A stretch of 64,000 nucleotides of DNA from Thozetella sp. PMI_491 (lineage: Eukaryota > Ascomycota > Sordariomycetes > Chaetosphaeriales > Chaetosphaeriaceae): positions 1,178,001 to 1,242,000 of the forward strand of contig MU270023.1 of assembly GCA_021432635.1 (NCBI GenBank), given 5' to 3'. Position numbers and translations under genes: made by a program. Positions 54,480-64,000 of the stretch are shown here, in pieces (position 1 is the first letter of the stretch; each line of letters starts with the position of its first letter). A model generated the notes under the pieces. The model searched no databases. It was not told the origin of the DNA and saw only the letters and a list, made by a program, of their open reading frames with translations.

Positions 54480-56229
54480 AATATTCGAGCCTGTCCCCGA
54501 CCTGCAGCGTTAAAGACATGATTGAAGATGTTGCGTGAGAAGGATGTGTTGGAGAGTACGGTGTATAGTCATTCATTGTTATGAGACTGGCCACCTCATA
54601 TCTCGTTAGAGACTAAAAAATTGAAACCCGTTAGTATGGGTGCTGGTACTTCGTCTGATTATATGTGGATTTACCATACGTGAGTACTGTACAGACGTAA
54701 GTAAACGACTATCACATGTAAATATCCGTGTCAGTGTTGGGGCTTCTGACGTGATCCACAGCTTCCTCCGATCAAAACCCTCACACTCGGACCTACTTTG
54801 TCATTCTTCCAAACCTTCAGGTACCTGCTGCTTATTTTTCAAGTCAAGTTGTCTTGACAAATACTCAATACCCCGGTCTTTTAGTCCTTTTCCCCCTCCT
54901 CTTTAATTTTCCGCCATGGGAGGCATCGTTGAGCTGATAGCCTTACTACAGCCAGTGGCAAAATTACCGCATGCCAGGCTCAGAAGCGAAATGCCGTATA
55001 ACGCTCTGCTCCAGAAGAAGAATTCTCCGCTAAAGTTAAGCGCACTAGCGGATGGCCGCCCGATAATGACGTAAGTACCCTGTAAGCCTCCTGGCTGGGC
55101 CCGCGGCAAGGCAGCGTCCAGCTTGGCCACGCCCACTAGCAGCATAGAGACCCTGTTGAAAATCCCGGCACATATAGGAGTTAGTGGTAATACACAACAT
55201 TTATCCGTCACCAATAGCCCCCCGGGGCCCTATTTGCCTCCCACGCCCAATAATTGACAAGAAACTATATCAGGTCCCATCGACTCCTCAGTCTGTGAAT
55301 ATATCTGTGTAGAACGAGAAGTAGACCGGTATTATAGCTTGATAGGAAGGCTATCCCCAGGCTTCTCAAAGTTACACCACCCCCTGTGGACGTGCGCGCT
55401 GAATGTATCATGTGGTGTATAGTGTATTTGAGAAGTATATATGCATCGCTAAAAATGTACTTATTTAACGGGGGTGGTACAAGATCGTGTATCCACAGTA
55501 ATCTCGCTACCAAGAAAGCAGTGGATATTCTGCACATCGGGTATAAATAATGCTCCCCGGCGAGGGCCATGAGCTCCCTGAATCCACAGTCTTTTCCGTA
55601 CAGACCACATACTGAGAAACCCTTCATACTGAGGGTAGCGCCACAGAAAGCACAAGGTTATAAAATAGTGGTTAAGCTTTCATTTTCGGAAGGCCTAAGA
55701 TCGATACGGGTATCAAGAGTGTAATATCCCGTAAGACCCAGGCTTCGTTCCTATCCTCTACACTCCGGTATATCTGTTTGAAAAGGTTGTCCCGAAAAAG
55801 GGAGTCTTTCGGGAGTTTTTACTCTGCGCTGAGCAAGGCAGAGTAAGTCATCTTGCTCGTTTCCGTAATAACAAGATCCGACTTGTCCATAAAACTACCC
55901 TTGGTCGCGAGCAGAGTCTTATAGCGCGGATCCTGGTATTACACACTCTTCTCCTCGCGCGGCTTCTAATCACTCGGTTTCGGGCCCATTATTGTGAACT
56001 TAGTGTACCTTACGGTGCGCAAGCAGAAAGCTCCGCATCGAAAGGTGACCTCTTTTGGCACCCGCCCTTCTCCTGCTTGCATGTAGTAGACCAGGGAGAA
56101 TAAATATCTCCTCGATAAATCTTGTGTGTAGAATTCCACTCCTCATCGCTCCATAACAAGCCTCTAGATCGTTAACAGAGTCTCAAAGTAACCGAAACAG
56201 CAACCCCGCCTCACAGTCTCGTCTTCGCC
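54480..56229. other. intergenic stretch with dispersed repeat copies
   Basis: It contains the 3' region of the cysteine-rich gene, a short copy of the GTGTC..GTTGGGG terminal phrase near 54730, and one longer copy of a dispersed repeat (55380-55727). Minus-strand frames at 54903-55214 and 55265-55627 overlap these repeats and have no known domain. Confidence 0.5.
55380..55727. repeat. dispersed repeat, copy A
   Basis: Two segments match copy B (58650-58826). One contains GTGTATAGTG..GAGAA..CTAAAAA..TACTT, the other CATTTTCGGAAGGC..AAGAGTGTAATATC. About 200 extra bases separate them here. The family is unknown. Confidence 0.65.
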
Positions 56230-56715
56230 ATGGCTACCGCCACTACCCTCCTGCCCGTGGCCGTGCCCGGCCTCCACAGCGTTCTCAATACAGCTGAGCT
56301 TGAGGCGGCCACTACGCTGTAACTTTCCCAGTGGGCTCCCTAAACAGGATCTCGTTTCGCTAATGACCCCCAAAACAGCTACAACGTACTCCACCCCAAC
56401 GATGACAACCTGCCTAAAACTCCTGATCACATCCGTGCCGGGGCTCAGCAGCTAATCGAAAAGTTCGGCATCACCAGCAAGTTCTGTTTCCACCTCCTCC
56501 ATGGCCATGACAAGCTGGAGAAGGGGACTATCATGGTTCCGATCACGTCGACATGGCAGACAGACGCTCTCGAAACGGAGGACTACGGAAGCGCAACGGA
56601 ATCTGGCATCATCAAGGTGCTCTTCGCTCTCGTTAGGAGTGCGGCTCCAACTCTGGACGCAATACTTCTTGGGTCTTGCGCTTTCGTACTCCGAGGGATC
56701 CCAGGTGTAGGATAG
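56230..56715 (+). CDS. hypothetical protein, 141 residues
   Basis: Two exons, 56230-56318 and 56379-56715, with a 60-base intron (GTAACT..GCTAATGACC..AACAG) whose phases match. The ATG stands in an excellent context (CGCCATGGC). The product starts MATATTLLPVAVPGLHSVLN. It contains LYNVLHPNDDNLPKTPDHIR, built across the splice, then AGAQQLIEKFGITSKFCFHL and HGHDKLEKGTIM. The end (LLGSCAFVLRGIPGVG) reads less like a folded protein, so a further intron or a shifted frame near 56560 is possible. I recognise no domain. No signal peptide. Function unknown. Confidence 0.5.
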
Positions 56716-58649
56716 CGCGACATACTATGAGTTGTGGGAAGCGTTGATAGATGCGCGATACAGCCGCGTGTTTTCTGGCCTGAGATAGTTAAGGTGGTGG
56801 ATAAAATGGAGAAGTTTGCTATGCTTTTGCTGGTTGTGCTTGCTGCCTATCTCTACTAGCTGCGAGATAATAGACGCGTGGCGTTGTTGGCAGAGCTTGA
56901 GAAGCGACAGGTCCTTGTCGTTGATTATTGCGGCGGTTTATATTACTGTAGGATTTCCTGCCAGCTACGTCTAGATATAAGCTCTGGTTGCTAGGCTCCT
57001 GAAAATTTGACATATTCTATAAGCTTATGAGCCTGTAACTCTAATTGGACTATTAGCAGGCTTATGGAAGGCTGTGAAAGAATTGGATGACAAGTAAAAT
57101 CTAGTACTGTTGTAAAAGGTAATAATATTAATGAGAAAGAGGATAATAGAGGGTTATTAGCAGGTGAGAGGTGAGATAGGGAGGTATTATAATACTAAGG
57201 TCCTAGGGTTAGTCCTCTACGTGTAGTAGGTTTATTCCTAAGGTAGGAAGGCAGGACGAGTGCAATCAATGGATATATATAGTGGTAAAATCTATAATAT
57301 AAGTATATAGCTTATAAACTAAATTAATTACTAAAGAGTAAAGGCTAGCTGATCTATCTAGGTAGGGACTAGGGTCTTAAATAATAGATTCCTCTTTAAG
57401 GGGCTTGATCATAAGGCGATCACTACTGATCAGAGGTGATTACTTCCTATTAGTAGGGTTATATAATACATACCTGTATCACCCAAACGTCTTCCCCCTA
57501 GGCCTTATTGGCGGTCGCGGGGTCAGGGCTAAAGCCTTGCTTCTAATAGGATGCTAGTAGTTGAGTTTGCCCTAGGCCTTATATCTCTTTAACTTAATTG
57601 TTGCTACATGGTAAGTTGGGTTTTGGCTAGGTATAGATTGTGGACGTTACTGTCTTAGCCTTGTGATAGGGAGAACTATACTAGTGGGGCCACCTAGTCC
57701 TCGCCAAGCCCTGGCGCCGCGGCCGCGGGCAGCACATAGGTCTTGCTTTGCCATAGTACGCGGCCAGGTTCAGTTTTATACATGTACAGCCCTGACCTGC
57801 CCTGCCACCCAATTACTACGGAGCTATCCCTAAGAGTAGATACCACACCTTACTACGTGGTGCTGGGTTGCTATTAGGAAGTATTAGCTGGATATGCGTC
57901 TACGTCTTGTCGGTTCCTTATACATATCGCATTACGCGTTATAGCTTATAAGTCATCCAGGTGTTCCACCTTAGACGTGTCTCCTGCTATCTTCCTGCCT
58001 ACTGTCTGTTAACAGGCGATACAAAGCAACCTGGCTAACATACCTATCTATAGTATTGCCCCAGCCTACAGAGCCTAAGAGCCAGCCTTAGTCTACACCC
58101 CTACTTAGATCCTCAGGGCAGGCCGCGGGCTTGGCAACATTTCACTGCTACCTTGCGTCACGTAACCCTTATCTCGGTTAAGCTGCGCCTGTGTTATGCC
58201 ACTATATGGGATGCTGCTGTGGCTTAGTTCTTCCCAAATTCCATCTTGCTAGTCGGGATGGCATGCCTTGCGATAGAGTGTCCTTCCCCTTCTCAGACTG
58301 TTCTTCTAGGCAGGCCCTAGCTAGCGTAACAACAGCCGAGACAAAAACATTGCCAGGTTTTTAGCGTTATCCCTCTGGTCTAGATAGCCAATGGAGCGAT
58401 CTTACCTTGCAGCATCTGGGCCGCTTACTTCCAGCAGATTCCTCACTGCTAGATATCTATGCTTGGCTGCCAAGCTCATTGCCCTCTGGTACTATAAATA
58501 TCCCTGCCCACTACGTTCAACACCAGTGGATAAGCATGTTAAGGTTTGTGACGCAGGTTGAACGCAACAGGCTCCAATGACGGACAAGGACATGGGCCAC
58601 CTGAGTCCCAGATCCCAGGCCCCTAATTGGCACTGCTTGGACCTGCGCC

Positions 58650-58826
58650 GCCCACTGTGACCTGCACTTTGAATGTACTGTGTGATGTATAGTGAGTTCG
58701 AGAAAGTACCTATGCCCCGCTAAAAAATACTTGACGAGGGTGTTTTTGGGTTCCAAAAATGGTGGGTCTGGGCTTCCATTTTCGGAAGGCTCAACATCGA
58801 CACGGGTACTAAGAGTGTAATATCGG
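58650..58826. repeat. dispersed repeat, copy B
   Basis: Matches copy A at 55380-55727 in two segments but lacks the middle part. Its right end runs into a 12-base inverted repeat. Confidence 0.65.
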
Positions 58827-58837
58827 TGTCGATGTTG
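58792..58837. repeat. 12-base perfect inverted repeat with 22-base loop
   Basis: CAACATCGACAC (58792-58803) and GTGTCGATGTTG (58826-58837) are exact reverse complements. The right arm phrase GTGTC..GTTGGGG recurs near 54730. This may be the ends of two short elements facing each other. Confidence 0.8.
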
Positions 58838-59095
58838 GGGGTTCCGATTTTTGGTTCCTCGACTACTAGCCTTACAGGACCTTTGGGATTGACCGTTTCC
58901 TTTTAATGGAGAGTTTCTTGTCAAGTCTAACTTTATCGCATAATGTAAATTGTAAGGCACGACAAGTGCGAAACTTGAGTGCACAATTAGGTGTATTCGT
59001 AGATCCAGGCATAGCAACTGGCCAAATGCGGTTGGAAATCGGTAGGCTGTCTTTCCGCGGTGTCTCGAAAGACGTCATCTATTTGCGGGGTGTAG

Positions 59096-60946
59096 CTATG
59101 TCAAAATTATCTCGTCGAACTGATGAGCCTGCCTACCAGCCAACTCGAAAGCTTCTCCTTGCATGATTCCGTGAATATAGGCATCCCCAATAACCTTATA
59201 CCGCGGCTCAGGCAATAAATGTGGAGCTAATACAAACGGTGCACACCCTCCTCCCAGGATTGACACGACATGCCCTGGACGGCATTGTTGCGCAGCATAC
59301 CCGATGTATCCCTTTTGTGTGACAACAAAGCTCCTGCCTGCGCTGGCGGTCAACACAGCTTGCTCAACACTGATCAAGTCCCTCTCTTGGCCTGAACTGT
59401 AGCCATCCCCGGCCGAAGTCCATTTCCACCACTTCTCAAGCCGGTTTTCGATATTTTCCACGTTGTCTTGAACCAGGGCGTACTCCTGTCGTTCGATAGA
59501 CCATATCCATCTACCGCACAATGCCTTCAAAAGTGATTCGGTCTCTACATGTTCTGCCAAGGTCCGTATGCTCTTCGCCCATAGTTGACGCTCCTCCCAA
59601 GGCTGCCGAAAGCACTCTGGGCTGACGTCGCGGATCACGTCAAATACAAACCCGTTCACGGCGACCGTGCTGGGGGCGGTACGCCGCCACATCGCTTCAG
59701 ATTTCCCGGATGCACCAAGGTGCAATCTCTGGAGGACTATGCGATTGCTCAATTGTACCATCGCGGTCTCATCGTTACTCGGGTCGTCGCTAGGGGTGAT
59801 GGTCCAGTCAGGACAAAAGGAGGGAAGGTTGAGAAGGCGGCGGTCACCACCGAGAGCGCCAAGGAGATCCAGCCTCTTGTAGTGTTGGATATATTCCATT
59901 GTGAAAGTTTCGAACACGTGCTCGACAGCAGCGGTGTAATCCAGCGAAATTCGGCCGTCGAGCTCTTCCGGAGCCAGTCCGAGAAGGCCATAGATTTTGT
60001 CCCGCTGATCTGTAGAAAGACGCCTCCGAAATAGAGTCAGAGTCCAGTGAAAGTCGCGGATGCTTGGAGATGTCCCGGCCCACGCAGTGAGACCGAGAAA
60101 ATTGTTCAAACCATGCCACACGTCGTGAGAGATTCCGTCGTCTTCGCTGACAGAGAATTTGCGCGAGAACGATCCCGAATTAGGGTCGCAGCATGAACGG
60201 CCGTGCTTTATCAAGTTGGATGCCCCGCGGGCAAGGATACTGGCCGATATCTGCCTCGGGCCGCAGTAGAAGATGACATCACGCGCGAGGAGAAACCTCA
60301 ATGACAAGTCAGTCGATTGAGTGGTGCTAGCACAGCACCCTGCGACTTACTCTTGTACTGTCCACACACGCTTCCACCAAGGGAGATAAAACAATTTGAT
60401 CAGCGCTATTGCCAGCTCATCGCTATTCGCGTCCAACTTTCCAGCTGAAAGATGGGGCTGGAGACTAGGTTGCACATGGCGCGTGTTATCTTCCGCGGAG
60501 AGCGAGAGATACTGAAGGGCTATTTCGATGCCGCTGTATGGATCACCTAGAAAGGCGGCAACTGAGGTTGCGTTCTGGTATATGTGTCTCATATGGTTGA
60601 CCTGTTGTGATCTCTCTGCAAGATCCGCCTGGTTGATGCAGATTGCGTCAACCCACACGATCCGCAAATGGTCCTTGAGCACGAGGCGATTGAGAGCCCG
60701 GTACAGGGTTCGCGTCACAGGGAAGTCTAGGCCATCTATTGTTATGCCAACACTATTACGTGGATCTCCCCACACGTAAGACACAGCCTCGTAGGCGGGA
60801 GCATCCTCCAGAGACGCGACTTTCAGTTCACCCGCAATATCGGCAAATTCGGTTTCCTGTTCAAGTGTGCGGGTGGGTTGAAGATAGAGAAGTCGAAATT
60901 GCCTGCTGCCGAGCTTTTGAAAGACTCGACCAGCAGAGGCTTCCAT
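59096..60946 (-). CDS. HET-domain (heterokaryon incompatibility) protein
   Basis: Two exons, 60946-60351 and 60296-59096, with a 54-base intron (GTAAGT..GACTTGTCATTGAG), give 598 residues. The ATG at 60946 is the last one before the conserved part. Residues of about 50-200 form the HET domain: AYEAVSYVWGDP, a central IVWVDAICINQADLAER, then HIYQNATSVAAFLGDP and PWWKRVWTVQE, across the splice, to FLLARDVIFYCG. HET domains act in fungal self/non-self recognition and can trigger cell death when paired with the right partner. The C-terminal half is a helical region common to this family, with YGLLGLAPEEL and the usual GFVFDVI and GYIGYAAQQCRPGHVVSILGG. The gene looks intact. It is divergent from an ankyrin-repeat gene across 521 bases. 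Confidence 0.9.
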
Positions 60947-61467
60947 CGCTTTCTGTTCCAAGGAGCGGTTATTAGACAGGAAAACATGGCTATGCTGTTC
61001 ATATGCATAGATAATTTTATGCGTAGGCCTTGGACTGCGAACCCCTCCTGCCCAGACGAATTTCTCACCGCCTTTAGAGCGTGAATTTGGAGATATCCAA
61101 GGTGCCCCGCCAAAATTGTAATTGACGGGGGTGTTGCGTTTAGGGGTGAGATCCCTCAGTGGGCGCATTTTGGAACAAGCGGCCCGTGGACCCACTTAAC
61201 GCCACGAGACCCGTGGCAGTATTGTCTTCCAGTAAAATCCGCCAACCCTTACCAAGGGCTTCGTAACGGTGCGGCTGAACAACAGTCAAACCCACACGAG
61301 AGCGGTGGTTTCTCGCTCATCCCAGTATGCCGCCTGCTCGTCTCCTTCTGGCCCAAACCACTGCGGAGCAGAACCAGTGTCACGTTGGTCTAGAAGCCAA
61401 GTAACCTTGCCGTCTCTGCATTCACGTTTACGCGCCATTCACTACCACGAATTATTACTCACTCCGC
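60947..61467. promoter_or_regulatory. divergent promoter region, HET and ankyrin genes
   Basis: These 521 bases lie between two divergent start codons. The HET-gene frame stays open upstream of its ATG to 61195, but that part (KRNTPVNYNFGG..) is not conserved HET sequence. I see no clear TATA box and no other gene. Confidence 0.5.
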
Positions 61468-64000
61468 ATGGCTAGTATCGCAAGCTCCGGCCCGGACCAG
61501 CTCCATTTACAGTTCATCGCAGCCGCCGCGCGAGGAAATGAGCCGCGCCTCCGGGATCTATATTTGAGTGAGCCGTCCTGGACATCAAACACAGATCGCA
61601 GCGTTCTACGACAGGCGCTTCAAAAGGTTGCTACCCGAGGCAGCCTTCCCCTCGTCCACCTGCTGCTCGACTGGGGCGCCGAAGTCAACCCTCGGCATGA
61701 AACTGAAGTTTCAGCCCTCTTCAAGGCAGTCGAGTCGCGCCATCTATCGGTGGTAAGTGAACTCTTGAAACGTGGGGCCATCCCGGATTGGCGTCGCCCA
61801 AAGGATGGCGTCACTGCGCTGTTTATCGCATGCCGCCACGGCCTCAACGCTATTGCCCTCGCGTTGCTGGAAGCAGGTGCGGACCCTAATGCGCGTGACC
61901 GTGACGGGCGGACCCCCTTGCTATATGTTGTCATAGAGAGGTCCCAGAAGTGGAACACTGGGACGCTCAAGGTCCTGCTCGAAAGAGGCGCCGACATCGA
62001 GCAGCGCGACTCGGTCGGGCGGACGGCCCTTCTCTGGGCTGCAGTGAACGGAGACCTCAACAGCGTGCAGATACTTCTTAGCGGGGAGCTGGGGAAGACT
62101 GCCGATATATCCGCATCAAACATCAGAGGCGCCACGGCGCTCTACCTTGCATCCGAGAGGAACAAAGTGGAGGTGGTCAAATTTCTGCTCGAGCAAGGCG
62201 CCGATCCTCAGAATGTCAGCGACGGGGGATGGACAGCTCTGCACGCCGCCGCTCAGAAGGGCTATAAAAGCGTAGTCAAACTTTTGCTCGAGGCGGGCGT
62301 CGCTGTCAATGCTTGCTTAACGAATGGCATGACGGCGCTACATTGGGCGGCGACAAATGGCCATAGCGACGTTGTGACGCTTCTGCTGACCAGACCGGAG
62401 ACTATCCTGGACATCAAGGACAGCTTTAATCGGACGCCCATGATATGTGCGGCAGAGAGACGTCACAGAGATGCTGCTCTGCTCCTGTCGCCAAGTCGAA
62501 ACGGCCACAGATTGTCAGTAGCTGAAGAGCGCGCGTGCCGTGACTTCGAAGCGACGGTTGTCGAATTTGGCGATTTTCGGGACGGCAAGAAGCAGCTCGT
62601 CTTCAAGCACTCTGTCTACGAGCTGATCTATGGTTGGGACTCTGAGAGGGACAAGCCGACTATTCCTATATCACCCGCGCATGTCAAATACCAGCCTGCA
62701 TTCAGGTGGATTCATCTCCCTGCTAATAATGTTTGTGTGCCTTCCATGCTGCTGCTTGTATAGGTCGTGTAGCTGACGCCGCATAGGTTGCTTGGGCAGA
62801 GGTAAGAAGACTCGCTGTTGCCGCATGAGCTTTGACGCTGAGTTATCAAAAGACCATTTTCGCGAAACTATTGGCTGAGGATGGTTTCAAAGACATGGAG
62901 TCATACCAAGCACTAGACGACTGTTTCGACCAAGAACAGCACGGGCCACAAGCTCACGACAATTCCATGAGGCCATTTTGCCAGCGAATTTTGCCTCCCT
63001 CGTCGGCTTCAGCGGGTCCAGATCTAGGTGCTTCGCTGCTATCAGCCTCGGTTGATATAGATAAACTTGACGCCGGGACCAAAGCACAAGGCACTACTGA
63101 AAGAGTGGCCCCAACGGGGTTACTGGAGCAAGACGAAAGCAGGCCAACAAATCGACGTTCCAAGGCCGAGCAAATAGCTGAACGGCACCCCAAACGGCCC
63201 AAGCGGTTGAAAAAGGAAGAAAAGGAAGTTGTAGAGGAGCCTGGGCGCCTTGTTCTTTTTGTAAGTGTTGCGATCTCCCGTAGTCCAACTATCTGCTGAC
63301 TTCGCAGATGCCATTTCTCCACTATGAGACAGTTGCACGGCGTGAAATGATGGATAAATCTATCAAGGCTGTGCGCAGGGGTGGAAAGTTGGCAGGAGAC
63401 CATTCAAGGGACATCATGCTCCTTGAGGCGTACCTGAATCGCGAGCGGCCTCTCCATGTCCGCAGGACTCTGGATCAATACTTCTACTCGGGAATCGACA
63501 CCTCAGACCGGGACAAGGACCAGGTAGTCTCGAAGTACTGCCATAAACATCATCTCGAGGGCAGAATGTTAATGGTCGACCAGCTGTGGCTCTGGGTAAT
63601 CCGCGGAGGTGAGAATATTGCCAAAAATGTGACACGGGCGGGCGCCCTGACCTTTTTTCACAGATCTTGTTGTCACCTGTTTTGCTGAGCGTTGGGAACA
63701 GCCCAAGGCAGACCCCTTGAACGTGTTGAATACCGTCATAGAGGGCATCAACGCGGAGCCGTTTGTAACCTCTGTGTATCAACTAGCCATGCTGATATCC
63801 AGCTACTGCTGCAACATCTTCGACCGACCCCGAGTCGATCAAGCCTATCAATTTCTGGATATGTTTGAGAACTCCACTGGGCGGATGATCAATCGTCAGA
63901 CCCAGCTTCTGCGTAGCTTCTACGAGGTTTCCGAACTATCAACCCGATGGCTGCAAAATCGGCGGCAACACCAAGACCACTCGGGAAAAGTGTCGTCCTC
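61468..64000 (+). CDS. ankyrin-repeat protein with fungal CorA-like tail, partial
   Basis: Five exons are visible: 61468-62730, 62787-62801 (only 15 bases, VAWAE), 62853-63260, 63308-63608 and 63664 to the window edge. The introns are 56, 51, 47 and 55 bases and all phases fit. About 774 residues are seen; the 3' end is outside the window. Residues of about 40-340 carry some nine ankyrin repeats (for example GWTALHAAAQKGYKSVVKLL). Next come HLPANNVAWAE, a basic low-complexity stretch (RHPKRPKRLKKEEKEV) and the conserved block RTLDQYFYSGID, RDKDQVV, MLMVDQLWLWVIRGD, VVTCFAERW and YQFLDMFENS. This block is typical of large fungal ankyrin proteins that end in a CorA-like membrane region, which should follow beyond 64000. 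Role unknown; such proteins are common near HET and NLR-type genes. Confidence 0.88.

Larger units (their letters stand above)
56716..59095. other. intergenic stretch, mixed composition
   Basis: AT-rich to about 57450, then GC-balanced with stops in every frame to about 58500, probably old repeat DNA of unknown type. A copy of the dispersed repeat (58650-58826) and an inverted repeat (58792-58837) follow. No gene is recognised. Confidence 0.5.

Overview
The window is nuclear DNA from a filamentous ascomycete (Pezizomycotina). The signs are introns of about 47-105 bases with GT..CTRAC..AG signals, HET, DUF6594 and ankyrin genes typical of mould accessory genomes, a fungal-type triterpene cluster, and AT-rich repeat blocks whose copies differ mostly by C:G to T:A transitions, as repeat-induced point mutation (RIP) leaves them. 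I cannot name the species. GC-balanced gene islands (about 4-35 kb and 54-64 kb) alternate with AT-rich, nearly gene-free DNA (about 36-37 kb and 40-51.5 kb).

Left part (1-7 kb): mostly noncoding DNA, a decayed glutathione S-transferase gene, an intron-rich DUF6594 membrane-protein gene, and an 83-residue three-exon gene of no family I recognise.

Main locus (7.1-23.5 kb): three genes carrying clan CD cysteine-protease folds. They are a caspase-like (C14) gene, a TPR-CHAT gene, and, convergent with these, four long open segments on the minus strand. The phases of three introns join those segments into one giant gene of about 3,550 codons: a degenerate kinase domain, a long unrecognised helical region, a linker with W-x-x-F-G repeats, TPRs and a CHAT protease. 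Both CHAT proteins end in the same PLYWVPYVHFG tail. This is the best candidate for an undescribed system. It looks like a protease-based sensing or cell-death module, but that role is inference.

Metabolic cluster (25.6-35 kb): a squalene-hopene cyclase is flanked by two intact cytochrome P450 genes, and beyond them lie a decayed short-chain dehydrogenase and a transcription-factor fragment. This is a triterpenoid cluster whose edge seems eroded by RIP.

Repeat block (about 39.5-51.5 kb): a broken Copia LTR retrotransposon (40801-50520) carries a Mutator-like DNA transposon of 3,424 bp (45590-49013) inserted in its reverse-transcriptase region.

Right part (54-64 kb): a 78-residue secreted cysteine-rich peptide gene, a small two-exon gene, dispersed repeat copies, then a divergent pair: a HET-domain gene (minus) and an ankyrin-repeat gene (plus) that runs off the window end. 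Several of these genes appear only when split exons are joined by phase. Every splice site given here is a prediction from sequence and needs transcript support.
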